From contig CAJQNH010000062.1 of the NCBI GenBank assembly GCA_905479615.1, forward strand, positions 1 through 15,586: DNA of 15,586 bases. Direction: 5' to 3'. This DNA comes from an uncultured Eudoraea sp. Its GTDB lineage: Bacteria > Bacteroidota > Bacteroidia > Flavobacteriales > Flavobacteriaceae. Made by a program: the position numbers and the translations under genes. Below the pieces are notes generated by a model. That model saw only the letters and a program-made list of their open reading frames with translations. It did no database searches and was not told the DNA's origin. Below are positions 1 through 7,791 of this stretch, one piece after another; within the stretch, counting starts at the first letter, position 1; the number at the start of each line of letters is the position of its first letter.

Positions 1-319
1 TATTCTTAACTATCCATCCAACTTTTCTGTGAGGATCTACCCCTTTTCCTAAAAATTTCATTTCCGCCCTCAGAATAAAATCGCCCTGGATAGTTGTCCA
101 TAAATATTGAAAATCATCCTTTCCAAACCACATATTGCCTCCGGAGCCACTAATTTTATAGGTCTGATCTTCTGTGGAATATTCTGAATAGCCTTCAATT
201 ACGCAATCGCCAATATCGTTGTTGTTATCAAAAATTCCTATTTGGTCTTGGGCTTGCACACTATTAATCGCTAAGATCATACAACTTAACAGTACACAAT
301 ATAATTTTGAGGTTTTCAT
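1..319 (-). CDS. Secreted TolB/PD40-associated family protein, N-terminus only (partial)
   Basis: The gene begins at the ATG at 319-317 and runs off the left edge, so 106 codons are visible. Residues 1-23 form a signal peptide: basic MKTSK, a hydrophobic core, then VQAQ before the mature part. The mature part has a compact beta-rich region with the motifs GSGGNMWFGKDDFQY and DFILRAEMKF. I recognise this as the DUF1349/laminin-G-like module that precedes a TolB-type beta-propeller in many Bacteroidota proteins often labelled as Tol biopolymer transporters; the propeller would lie outside the window. It starts 108 nt after the GH51 gene on the same strand, so it is probably the last visible gene of the xylan cluster. 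A periplasmic or surface glycan-related role is inferred. The family assignment comes from remembered similarity and the exact function is unknown. Confidence 0.7.
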   Translation of the reverse strand, partial: MKTSKLYCVLLSCMILAINSVQAQDQIGIFDNNNDIGDCVIEGYSEYSTEDQTYKISGSGGNMWFGKDDFQYLWTTIQGDFILRAEMKFLGKGVDPHRKVGWIVKN

Positions 320-427
320 TTGATACAGGTTTTTGATTAACAGACTAATTTTTTTAAATCACATGTTGCCTTAAGTCCTTGAAATTTTGTCCAGATTACT
401 AATACGCGTTATTCTAATTAGACATGA

Positions 428-1987
428 TTAATTGTCGCTAATACTAAGTAATACCACAGATTTTGAAGGTATATTTACTTCAATCGTCGATCTATTCTTT
501 TGATAGTCCGAAAACTTCTGAATCTGAACCAATTCTTCTTTACCAAAATCATTAAGTGCATTCATTTTGTCTGAAGTTATTATATTTCCGGTGATGGTTC
601 CCAAATTTTGCATCCCGGAAATTTCAATTGAAGTTTGCATATCCTTATTGGGATCTACATTGGCAATAGTAATGTTAATATTTTCATTAATATCTCTTGA
701 AGCAGAAACAGATAAAGCCGGAATTTCACTTTTATCATTTTTATAATTTTGGGAAGTTACTTCAGAAGGTAAATGAAGTGCATCCTGATGTACCTTATAC
801 ATTTTAAATACGTGGAAAGTAGGGGTCTTCACCATTTGACTTCCACTTGTAAGGATCATAGCCTGTAATACATTTACGGTTTGAGCAATATTCGCCATCT
901 TGATTCGTCGCGCATGATTATTAAAGATATTCAGGCCTAAAGCAGCAACAACTGCATCCCTCAAAGTATTTTGCTGGTAAAGGAATCCAGGATTTGTGCC
1001 TGGTTCCACATCGTACCAGGTGCCCCACTCATCAGCAATTAAAGCTATATTATTTTCCGGATCGTGTTCATCCATTATTGCAATATGATCTTCCAGATTT
1101 GCTTCCATCTTCATCGTATTCTGCATACTTTTAAACCACTCGTTTTCCACAAAATCGGTTGCAGAACCTTTAAACTCCCAATTATTGACTATGGTATAGT
1201 AGTGATAGGACAATCCATGCGCAATATTTAAATATCCAGGAGTACCCTTAATGCCGGTCATAAAGGTTTTAGTCCATTCTAAATCATCGAAGATTCCCCC
1301 GCTGGCAATTTTATATTCTGCATTGCAATAGGTACTGAATCTTTTAAAAACATTAGTGTAGTATTCTGCGTTCATACTTCCACCACAACCCCAGTTCTCA
1401 TTGCCTATGCCCCAAAATTTAACATCCCAGGGACGTTCCCTGCCATTTTTACCTCGCAATCTTGTGATTTCACTATCCTTGTCAGAAGTTACATACTCTA
1501 CCCACTGATATGCATCTTTTACGGTACCACTGGCTATATTTACAGCAATATAAGGTTCTGTTTGTAGTAGTTCACAAAGTTCTAAAAACTCGTGAGTTCC
1601 AAAGGAATTATCTTCAGTAACACCCCCCCAAAAAGTATTCACCACAAGTGGCCTGTCTTTAACAGGTCCAATCCCATCTCTCCATTGGTATTGTTCAGCA
1701 AAACATCCTCCCGGCCATCTTAATACAGGTATTTCCAATTCTCTTAGCGCCTCTACAACATCCTTTCTGATCCCATTGATATTCGGGATTTCTGAGGCTT
1801 TACCCACATAAAAACCATCATAAATACCTCTTCCTAAATGCTCTGCAAAATGACCATAAATATGTTTGCTTATGGTGTCTTTTGCTTTATTCGCATGTAT
1901 TGTAATTTTATTTTCCTGACTAATGGTGGCTTGTGATGACAGGAATAAAATTAAAATAAGAATGTTAAGGGTTTTATAGTTTGTCAT
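428..1987 (-). CDS. GH51 alpha-L-arabinofuranosidase, secreted
   Basis: This 519-residue enzyme would remove alpha-L-arabinofuranosyl side chains from arabinoxylan or arabinan oligosaccharides with retention of configuration. Residues 1-24 look like a signal peptide (hydrophobic core ILILILFLSSQA), so it probably works in the periplasm. The (beta/alpha)8 catalytic domain shows IYGHFAEHLGRGIYDG (43-58), the sugar-binding RWPGGCFAE (90-98), the acid/base glutamate E197 in GIGNEN, and the nucleophile E320 in IADEWGTW. The last 100 or so residues are the beta-sandwich C-terminal domain usual for GH51. Length is normal and nothing is missing. It follows the GH43 gene by 102 nt and precedes the TolB-like gene by 108 nt, all on one strand, which fits a debranching step in an operon for glucuronoarabinoxylan. 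No FNR-like box or convincing -7 element was seen in front of it. Confidence 0.93.
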   Translation of the reverse strand: MTNYKTLNILILILFLSSQATISQENKITIHANKAKDTISKHIYGHFAEHLGRGIYDGFYVGKASEIPNINGIRKDVVEALRELEIPVLRWPGGCFAEQYQWRDGIGPVKDRPLVVNTFWGGVTEDNSFGTHEFLELCELLQTEPYIAVNIASGTVKDAYQWVEYVTSDKDSEITRLRGKNGRERPWDVKFWGIGNENWGCGGSMNAEYYTNVFKRFSTYCNAEYKIASGGIFDDLEWTKTFMTGIKGTPGYLNIAHGLSYHYYTIVNNWEFKGSATDFVENEWFKSMQNTMKMEANLEDHIAIMDEHDPENNIALIADEWGTWYDVEPGTNPGFLYQQNTLRDAVVAALGLNIFNNHARRIKMANIAQTVNVLQAMILTSGSQMVKTPTFHVFKMYKVHQDALHLPSEVTSQNYKNDKSEIPALSVSASRDINENINITIANVDPNKDMQTSIEISGMQNLGTITGNIITSDKMNALNDFGKEELVQIQKFSDYQKNRSTIEVNIPSKSVVLLSISDN

Positions 1988-2089
1988 TTTTTGATGATTA
2001 TTTTAATTATTGACCGGCTTTTTATTGTGACTGCAAGTTTTGAATTTATACTATTTTGAATCATAATGGAATGATTAAGAATCAATTAT

Positions 2090-3199
2090 TCAATCCACCA
2101 TGGCGTTTACGGTTTTAATGGTTCCATCCTCATTGTATTGCAACTCAGTTACCTTAACATTCCTTAGGTGCGTTTTCCCCCCGGATAGCGAACTGTCATG
2201 ATAAAACAACCACCACTTTCTATTGTGTTCAACTATCGAATGATGATTGGTCCATCCTATTACGGGCTTCAAAATGACTCCCTGGTAGGTAAAAGGACCA
2301 TAAGGATTATCACCAATTGCATATGCTATATTATGAGTATCTCCTGTTGAATAGGATAAATAATACTTTCCATAGAATTTATGTACCCAGGCTGCTTCAA
2401 AAAACCGTCTATCATTATCACCTGTAAGTAATGGGTTTCCGTTTTTGTCAAGTATAAGCACATCTCTTGGAGTTTCTGCAAAACCAAGCATGTCATCGGT
2501 CAGTTTTGCAATTTTAGGAGTTAACGCAGCCTGGTCTTCAGCCGGATAGGTATCTTCACCTTTATAAGTTCCACTGGACCATCGTTGCAACTGTCCTCCC
2601 CAAATACCACCAAAATACATATAATAAATACCATTTGTATCCTCAAAAACAGCTGGATCCATACTAAAACTCCCGGCTATAGGCTGTTCTTCAGCTTTAA
2701 ATGGCCCAAATGGATTTTCACTGGTGGCCACCCCAATTTTAAATATATCCGATCTATCCTTCACCGGAAAATAGAAATAATATGTATCCCCTTTTTTGGC
2801 AGCATCAGGGGCCCACATTTGCCTTCCTGCCCAGGGCACATCTTGGATGTGCAAAGCAATGCCATGATCTATAACATCCCCGCCAACACTATCCATAGAG
2901 AAAACATGATAATCCTTCATATCAAAATGACTCCCTAGTTCATCTTCCGGAACGCCCGATTCAAAATCATGTGAAGGGTAGATATACAATTTCCCTTCAA
3001 ATACATGTGCCGATGGATCAGCTGTATAGATATCTGAAATTAAAGGTGAAGGGTTGACTCTCATGATTGATAATGTATCTTCTGGAAGCTTATCTATGGA
3101 AGTTTCTGTTATTTTGTTTACTGTTTTGTCCTTGCATCCAAAAAGCAGGATTGTAGCCAACAAATTGACACTTAACATTCTAAATTTTGAAGGATACAT
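2090..3199 (-). CDS. xsa: GH43 beta-xylosidase/alpha-L-arabinofuranosidase, lipoprotein
   Basis: This 369-residue, five-bladed beta-propeller hydrolase probably acts on the non-reducing ends of xylo- or arabinoxylo-oligosaccharides. The N-terminus ends in a lipobox, LLFGC, with Cys22 as the lipidation site. The residues after it (KDKTVNK) lack the acidic run typical of Bacteroidota surface-export signals, so a periplasm-facing anchor is more likely. The inverting catalytic triad is visible: base D61 in YTADPSAHVF, pKa-tuning D181 in SMDPAVF and acid E268 in RRFFEAAW. Motifs such as SHDFESG, YHVFSMD, WGGQLQRW and NPYGPFTYQGVIL resemble the Bacteroides ovatus xylosidase/arabinosidase Xsa as I remember it, hence the tentative symbol. 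It lies 125 nt downstream of the GH67 gene. The exact split between xylosidase and arabinosidase activity cannot be read from sequence. Confidence 0.88.
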   Translation of the reverse strand: MYPSKFRMLSVNLLATILLFGCKDKTVNKITETSIDKLPEDTLSIMRVNPSPLISDIYTADPSAHVFEGKLYIYPSHDFESGVPEDELGSHFDMKDYHVFSMDSVGGDVIDHGIALHIQDVPWAGRQMWAPDAAKKGDTYYFYFPVKDRSDIFKIGVATSENPFGPFKAEEQPIAGSFSMDPAVFEDTNGIYYMYFGGIWGGQLQRWSSGTYKGEDTYPAEDQAALTPKIAKLTDDMLGFAETPRDVLILDKNGNPLLTGDNDRRFFEAAWVHKFYGKYYLSYSTGDTHNIAYAIGDNPYGPFTYQGVILKPVIGWTNHHSIVEHNRKWWLFYHDSSLSGGKTHLRNVKVTELQYNEDGTIKTVNAMVD

Positions 3200-3324
3200 A
3201 TTGGTTTTTTGTAAATTAAGTATTGAATAAATTTAGATGTTATATAATCAAATTTGTGTTGTTAGTTATTTAAAAGACTGATGAAAGATAATCAAAAAGA
3301 AACCTTTTTTAATGTCATTCAGCT

Positions 3325-5535
3325 CTAATTTCCGGGTGCATAAGGGAATTTTAGAGATTTGTAATACTCCAGGTTTTCATCAGGCAGTTCCACTCCGTTT
3401 GGTAGTTCTCTTCCTGAAAAGGTTTGAAAATAGAGAAGGCATGCATTCCTCCACCATTTTGCTTCCTTTAGCTGAATTTCTAAAAGCATCCTTACTTCAT
3501 TGTATTGATCATCAGAAATATAAGTTTTTGTTTGCTCCCAGATGTTAATCATTTCTTCTGCCTGTTCAACACCTTTTTGATATTTTAAGGCAATTGCATC
3601 CCATAATATTCCCCCATTCTTTAGCTTATAGTCCCAGGGTAAATGATGAAACCACAAGAGGTATTTATCCGGACAAGTTTCCGGATTATTAAAAACTTTA
3701 GCGATCTCAGGGGCATACTGAGATGTAGCATTGCTTCCTGAAGAGGTACGATCAAATCCAATACCGTCCTTATCGGCATTGTGATAATAAGCAGGGTTCC
3801 ATTCGGGCCTGCTTAAATCGCTCACCCATGGACCCGGACCATAATGATGGCCTGTATCCATTAAATGGTGTAACCCCATTGGCGTCATATAGTTAACTAC
3901 GGCTTCTCTGGAAGCGATCATTATACTTTTAACCGGCTCAACAAATTCTGAATTATTGGAATAGGTTAAACGCAACCACTCATCTGCTATAGTTTCGGAA
4001 CTTAAATAGGGATCCCACGCTAAGCGACCATATCCATACCAGTTAGCTTGTGCAAACGGATGCCCAGTCCAATTCAAGTCTGTCCCAATATTTGCCACCC
4101 CGGCCATTCCGGATATTTTATTATTGAATAAAGATCCATCGATAACTTTAGCTACAGTGGCATTTTTGCCTTTTCTATAGGTATCAGCGTCTAACACTTC
4201 TTCAAACAGCTTAGGAAGAAATACCAGATGGGAACTAAACCCAAGATATTCCTGGGTAACTTGGAACTCCATGACCAGTGGTGTATTTGGCATAGCTCCA
4301 AACATTGGATGAAAGGGTTCTCTAGGTTGAAAATCAATTGGCCCGTTCTTTACCTGAACCAGAACATTATCCAGGAAATTACCATCATAGGGTACAAATT
4401 CTATAAAGGCTTGTTTTGCCCTGTCTGTTGCGTCCGTTTCCGAATACACAAAGGCCCTCCATATTACCATTCCACCAAATGGTTGTAATGCGGTTGCCAG
4501 CATATTAGCTCCATCTACATGGGTTCTTCCATAATTTTGCGGGCCGGGTTGTCCTTCAGAATTGGCTTTGACCAAAAAACCACCAAAGTCCGGGATAAAT
4601 TTATAAACCTCCTTTACTTTATATTTCCACCATTCTATTACGTCTTTATCCAAAGGATCTGCGGTGTTTAATCCTCCCATTTCCATGGGAGCAGAAAACC
4701 TGGCTGTTAAATATACTTTTATCCCATATGGCCTAAAAACATCGGCTAAAGCAGCCACCTTTTCTAAATAAGCTGAGTTTAATACCAGGGCATTTGCATT
4801 AACGTTGGTTAATACGGTGGCATTAATTCCAATGGAGGCATTGGCTCGTGCATAGTCCCTATAACGTTGGTCTATATATTTTGGTAATTTCTGCCAGTTC
4901 CAAAGTGAAAATCCGGCATATCCCCTTTCCACCGTGCGATCAAGATTATCCCAATGATTGAGCATTCGTAATTCAATTTTTGGTGTTTCTACGATATTAA
5001 TCCCATCGAGTGATTTTTGCATTTTCATCAATTGCAACAATTTAAATACTCCGTAAAGTATCCCCACGTCTTCGTTCGCCGAAATCAATAAAATACTCTT
5101 TCCATCCACCGACACTGATTTAACAATAAATCCTTCTTTGCCAATCCGCTCAAAATCTGCCTTTAGTGTACTCTTTAACTCTTGGTTTAGATCATTTTTC
5201 TTAACCACCCACATGGAATTCAGTAAATTGCGAGAGTCCCGTACATCGGGTGATCGTCCTAACATCGCATCAAAACCTATGAAAAGTTCATTCTTTGCAG
5301 TTTGCAGAATATTACTTGTGCTACTAAAAAATATAGAATTTGTGGTCTTTACATATTCCGATCTTACCGTTGATTCTTCTATTTCAGGATATCCCAACCA
5401 CAAGTCGTATCCTCCAGGTGTCTGGGAATTGGAATGGAAAATAGTAAGAAAAGTGATTATATAAAATAGTCTTAAGTAAGCAAAAGAAGTATTGATTTGT
5501 ATGCAGCGAAAGTCAGGATGCAATTTTGAATTCAT
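3325..5535 (-). CDS. aguA: GH67 alpha-glucuronidase
   Basis: This enzyme removes (4-O-methyl)glucuronic acid from the non-reducing-end xylose of short aldouronic acids, a step needed before beta-xylosidases can finish. The protein has 736 residues, normal for the family. An N-terminal membrane/signal segment lies at about 21-38 after an unusually long, mildly basic n-region, and the start is the only Met before it. Family hallmarks are RMLNHWDNLDRTVERGY (190-206) and GFSLWNW. The catalytic acid is E327 in KANSEGQPGP. The inverting base pair is probably D401 (GPIDFQP) and E429 (VTQEYLG); their spacing of 28 residues matches the pair known from Cellvibrio Agu67A. The tryptophan-rich C-terminal helical domain is complete. 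It is the first enzyme gene of the xylan cluster and begins 54 nt after the small acidic protein gene, with no promoter of its own seen in that gap. Confidence 0.95.
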   Translation of the reverse strand: MNSKLHPDFRCIQINTSFAYLRLFYIITFLTIFHSNSQTPGGYDLWLGYPEIEESTVRSEYVKTTNSIFFSSTSNILQTAKNELFIGFDAMLGRSPDVRDSRNLLNSMWVVKKNDLNQELKSTLKADFERIGKEGFIVKSVSVDGKSILLISANEDVGILYGVFKLLQLMKMQKSLDGINIVETPKIELRMLNHWDNLDRTVERGYAGFSLWNWQKLPKYIDQRYRDYARANASIGINATVLTNVNANALVLNSAYLEKVAALADVFRPYGIKVYLTARFSAPMEMGGLNTADPLDKDVIEWWKYKVKEVYKFIPDFGGFLVKANSEGQPGPQNYGRTHVDGANMLATALQPFGGMVIWRAFVYSETDATDRAKQAFIEFVPYDGNFLDNVLVQVKNGPIDFQPREPFHPMFGAMPNTPLVMEFQVTQEYLGFSSHLVFLPKLFEEVLDADTYRKGKNATVAKVIDGSLFNNKISGMAGVANIGTDLNWTGHPFAQANWYGYGRLAWDPYLSSETIADEWLRLTYSNNSEFVEPVKSIMIASREAVVNYMTPMGLHHLMDTGHHYGPGPWVSDLSRPEWNPAYYHNADKDGIGFDRTSSGSNATSQYAPEIAKVFNNPETCPDKYLLWFHHLPWDYKLKNGGILWDAIALKYQKGVEQAEEMINIWEQTKTYISDDQYNEVRMLLEIQLKEAKWWRNACLLYFQTFSGRELPNGVELPDENLEYYKSLKFPYAPGN

Positions 5536-5589
5536 AGTTTGGATTTAGTTCAGGCTAGTAGTAATTAACTTAATTGGAAGGGCATTCTT

Positions 5590-5880
5590 TTATTCTTCTG
5601 CATCCTGGAAATCTTCAATTGGCAATTCATTCTCAACATCAATGTCTATAATTTCATCTTCTTCCAGGTCATGATCTTCCATTGCCGCGACCAGACGTTT
5701 ACTAACTTTTACCAAATATATAGTATCATCTGTCCTTACTTCAACGCATTCCACTATTTCGTTTAATGCATTTCTAAAGGTGATAATATAGTCATCATCA
5801 TATCCATCAGGGTATTTAGTAACAAGAAGATCCAGGATGTCCTTATTTAACTTTTTAAAATCTACGATTACGCGTCGCAT
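5590..5880 (-). CDS. Small acidic conserved protein of unknown function
   Basis: This 96-residue protein has no signal peptide or membrane segment, so it is cytoplasmic. The N-terminal two thirds read as a compact alpha/beta domain (RRVIVDFKKLNKDILDLLVTK, YDDDYIITF, EIVECVEVRT, DTIYLVKVSKRL). The C-terminal 30 residues are almost purely acidic (DLEEDEIIDIDVENELPIED...). I remember similar small proteins being common in flavobacteria, but I know of no proven function. The acidic tail may mimic nucleic acid or serve in protein contacts; this is a guess. The start at 5880 is supported by a good -7 element 30 nt upstream. The gene sits between the stress island and the xylan locus, with only 54 nt to the GH67 start and no terminator seen there, so read-through into the xylan genes is possible. 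Confidence 0.8.
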   Translation of the reverse strand: MRRVIVDFKKLNKDILDLLVTKYPDGYDDDYIITFRNALNEIVECVEVRTDDTIYLVKVSKRLVAAMEDHDLEEDEIIDIDVENELPIEDFQDAEE

Positions 5881-5909
5881 GATTAAGGTCTTTTTATAGA
5901 ATTAAATTA

Positions 5910-5917
5910 CAAATTTA
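5910..5917 (-). promoter_or_regulatory. Bacteroidota -7 element before the small acidic protein gene
   Basis: On the minus strand the sequence TAAATTTG matches all six fixed positions of the TAnnTTTG consensus. It lies about 30 nt upstream of the ATG at 5880. No clear -33 TTG was seen, and no FNR-like box lies 22 nt upstream; that position holds an unrelated imperfect palindrome, ATTAACTATGGTAAT (5940-5954). This promoter therefore seems to be under different control from the stress genes further right. Confidence 0.55.
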
Positions 5918-5920
5918 TTT

Positions 5921-5974
5921 GATACGTAAAGGGTAAAATATTAACTATGGTAATCCCTTACTTTAAAACGTATC
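5921..5974. repeat. Nested imperfect inverted repeat in the 5881-6015 intergenic region
   Basis: Three pairs of complementary arms share nearly one centre: GATACGT (5921-5927) with ACGTATC (5968-5974), AAGGG (5929-5933) with CCCTT (5955-5959), and ATTAAC (5940-5945) with GGTAAT (5949-5954, one mismatch). The structure lies just after the lipoprotein gene and just upstream of the -7 element at 5910-5917. It could be an operator for that promoter or an RNA hairpin at the 3' end of the lipoprotein transcript. It is not followed by a U-run, so a classic intrinsic terminator is unlikely. Confidence 0.4.
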
Positions 5975-6015
5975 TAAACATGAAATTTGCTAGTCTTAAA
6001 AAACCGTAGTGGCGG

Positions 6016-6675
6016 CTAAAGGCTGGTTGAATCTTCTTCATCCGTTTCTTTGTGGAAAATCAAATCCTGTTCTTCCATGGCCAAAACAACAAGTGTTATA
6101 TAATCATCTATTACATTTTTAATATTTGAAGGGTCTGTAATATCTATCATACCGCGCCAAATGAGCTCGCGTTCCTTGCCAACACAGATACAGTAAAGCG
6201 AAGTCTCTGCATGATAGACCTTATACTCATCATAATAATTCTCATCATAATAAATATCCTGATGTGATAAATAATCGTTTTTGAATGAATCATGATACCT
6301 ATTTAAATCAATCATTTCTCTTCTAAAGCTTTCTCTGTTTTCTGAGCCAAGAATTTTAGTAAATAAAATGGCATCAAAATCTTTATCCAGAAGGGATTGT
6401 TCCACTTCATCAAGTTCTTCTTCAGACCTTTGAGCATCAGTAAATTTAATATCAAATACATCCAAACTGCGCATGGCATCCACACCCCTATTGGTAAAAT
6501 GCCTCTTCATTTTAGTTTCGAATTCTTTCTGAGCTTTAGAATTAGAGGTCATCCCCACAATAAGTATTTTGTTGGCATCGAAAATTACAATGTCAGGATT
6601 TTTCCAATTTTCAACCAATTCCGAGGTTGAGCATCCCATGAATAATAATGCAAGAAAAATAAATGATTTCTTCAT
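6016..6675 (-). CDS. DUF4136-like lipoprotein
   Basis: This 219-residue protein starts with a short signal peptide and a lipobox, LFMGC, giving Cys15 as the lipid anchor. The mature part begins STSELVENWKNPD, followed by ANKILIVGMTSNSKAQKEFETKMKRHFTNRGVDA. This arrangement (W-K-P, then K-v-l-V-v-g-l, then a helix ending in R-G-v-A) is what I know from the DUF4136 family of envelope lipoproteins. The middle (about 125-150) is unusually rich in Tyr and Asp/Glu, and the tail is acidic. No catalytic residues can be named. The residues after Cys15 lack a surface-export signal, so it probably faces the periplasm. It follows the helical-protein gene by only 9 nt and should be co-transcribed with it from the FNR-like promoter at 7230-7273, suggesting an envelope role under stress. 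Confidence 0.75.
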   Translation of the reverse strand: MKKSFIFLALLFMGCSTSELVENWKNPDIVIFDANKILIVGMTSNSKAQKEFETKMKRHFTNRGVDAMRSLDVFDIKFTDAQRSEEELDEVEQSLLDKDFDAILFTKILGSENRESFRREMIDLNRYHDSFKNDYLSHQDIYYDENYYDEYKVYHAETSLYCICVGKERELIWRGMIDITDPSNIKNVIDDYITLVVLAMEEQDLIFHKETDEEDSTSL

Positions 6676-6684
6676 TTGCTTAAA

Positions 6685-7128
6685 TTAATTTAATAATCTC
6701 TTTTGCTTTTCTTTCTTTAGTATACTTGAAACTAAATCAAAAAGGTTGGTTTTAATTTCCATGTATTCTTCTTTATAATGATCCATGCTTCTATTTAATT
6801 CCCAGTGCGTATCACGGTAAGCCTTTTCTAATTCTATTTGATCAACATCATCAATCATTATTTCCAACTTATTTTCATGAGCCTGAACCTCTTTCATAAG
6901 TGAAATGGCTTGCTTCTCCAAATCAGTAAGAGCAGTTACAATTACTTTGCTTTTCCCAAATATTTTTGAATCAACCAATTGCAATGTATAATGTTTTACC
7001 AGATTGTTTAAAAACAATTGCTCATCTTTCATAAATCTTAATTCCGATAGCCAAAGTAAGCTTGTCCTATGCATCTCCTCTGCGTCTATCCATTCAATAA
7101 AACGATACGCGTTTTCTTTGATTTTCAT
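6685..7128 (-). CDS. Helical protein of unknown function (paralogue A)
   Basis: This 147-residue cytoplasmic protein is predicted almost wholly alpha-helical, with no signal peptide, membrane segment or metal motif. It reads as a bundle of four helices: about 13-45 (WLSELRFMKDEQLFLNNLVKHY), 55-90, 95-120 and 122-143, ending in a basic tail (LKKEKQKRLLN). It aligns end to end with the neighbouring gene at 7296-7721: W-x-S-x-L/F, E-x2-F, H-Y/S-Y, HEN-x-L, and IKTNLFDLVSSILKKEKQ against LKTEIFNYAGGILKKRKP. The two are therefore probably diverged duplicates. It overlaps nothing, lies 9 nt before the lipoprotein gene, and has a leader of roughly 100 nt after its FNR-like promoter. The function is not recognised; stress co-regulation is inferred from the promoter. 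Confidence 0.75.
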   Translation of the reverse strand: MKIKENAYRFIEWIDAEEMHRTSLLWLSELRFMKDEQLFLNNLVKHYTLQLVDSKIFGKSKVIVTALTDLEKQAISLMKEVQAHENKLEIMIDDVDQIELEKAYRDTHWELNRSMDHYKEEYMEIKTNLFDLVSSILKKEKQKRLLN

Positions 7129-7229
7129 TTTGTTAAATTTTAAAATAGTGAATATTTAAACTCTGATTACTTTGATGTCCATAAATCAATTCCTTTAAAA
7201 TATTATCCAGGAATATGTATTATGTGATT

Positions 7230-7273
7230 CCAATTTAGTTTTTTATTCAACCAAAAGAAATGATAAATATCAG
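7230..7273 (-). promoter_or_regulatory. FNR-like box plus -7 element for the 7128-6016 operon
   Basis: The box ATGAT-AAAT-ATCAG (7260-7273) is followed on the minus strand, after 22 nt, by TAAATTGG (7230-7237), which matches five of the six fixed positions of TAnnTTTG. The predicted transcription start near 7224 leaves a leader of about 95 nt before the ATG at 7128. The same box-to-element distance recurs at three other boxes in this window. Confidence 0.6.
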
Positions 7274-7295
7274 GTAGGTACTGTGACAGTTAGGA

Positions 7296-7721
7296 TTAAT
7301 TTTTGTCAGGTTTTCGCTTTTTCAAAATGCCGCCGGCATAATTGAATATCTCCGTTTTGAGGTTCTTAAACTTTTGTAAACAATTTGCCACATTGGCTTT
7401 TAGCTTCCCATGTTCCACATGAACGTCTTCATCACATTTGATGTTTCTGCATTCAATGGAACCTCCAAGATTATTTTCATGTTTTACAATAAGTTTATTC
7501 ACATTAGTTATATCGCTTTTTATAAGCTTCAGACGCTCAAGATAGTCTTGCAAACGTTCAAACAAGTTGGGTGTATTGGGCTCAAATACATAGGAATGAA
7601 GAAGTTGTTCTATGAATATTAATTCATCATTGATTAAGAAAAAGGAAGATTTCCATTTCTGAACATCTAAATGCAATTTTTGTAGCATATTCAGTTTTCT
7701 ATCTTCTGTTTGATTTTCCAT
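7296..7721 (-). CDS. Helical protein of unknown function (paralogue B)
   Basis: This 141-residue cytoplasmic protein is mostly alpha-helical: MLQKLHLDVQKWKSSFF, DELIFIEQLLHSYVF, LFERLQDYLERLKLIKSD, then a helix ending in HENN and a final amphipathic helix with a basic tail (LKKRKPDKN). Unlike paralogue A it carries Cys/His residues around 92-105 (ECRNIKCDEDVHVEH). This could be chance or a weak metal or redox site; nothing in the family knowledge I have confirms it. It is transcribed alone: an FNR-like promoter stands immediately upstream, and the next gene (7128) has its own. The ATG at 7721 fits the promoter, with a leader of about 14 nt. It is either a scaffold or stress-induced regulator, or an orphan family limited to this group; the function is not recognised. 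Confidence 0.72.
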   Translation of the reverse strand: MENQTEDRKLNMLQKLHLDVQKWKSSFFLINDELIFIEQLLHSYVFEPNTPNLFERLQDYLERLKLIKSDITNVNKLIVKHENNLGGSIECRNIKCDEDVHVEHGKLKANVANCLQKFKNLKTEIFNYAGGILKKRKPDKN

Positions 7722-7740
7722 CCTTATAAATATGATATTT

Positions 7741-7784
7741 TAAAACTACTCCCGATCTGAAGTAAGAGCAATGATATAAATCAT
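7741..7784 (-). promoter_or_regulatory. FNR-like box plus -7 element for the 7721 gene
   Basis: The box at 7771-7784 is a perfect palindrome in its arms, ATGAT-ATAA-ATCAT. On the minus strand, 22 nt separate it from TAGTTTTA (7741-7748), which matches five of six fixed positions of the Bacteroidota -7 element. The box centre would lie near -42 relative to a start about six bases past the element. The site lies between the 3' end of the beta-CASP nuclease gene (7792) and the ATG at 7721. Confidence 0.65.
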
Positions 7785-7791
7785 GTGATAT

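Noticed and set aside
2585..2938. Plus-strand open frames opposite the glycoside hydrolase genes (also at 3312-3548, 4228-4488 and 5138-5464)
   Set aside because: They lie antisense inside GH43 and GH67 genes with clear catalytic motifs, show no recognisable domains and have unnatural composition. They are shadows of the real genes.
7172..7189. TTGAT-N8-ATCAA inverted repeat before the 7128 gene
   Set aside because: The arms equal FNR half-sites, but the spacer is 8 nt instead of 4, and it would lie downstream of the predicted transcription start. A chance or RNA-level feature is more likely.
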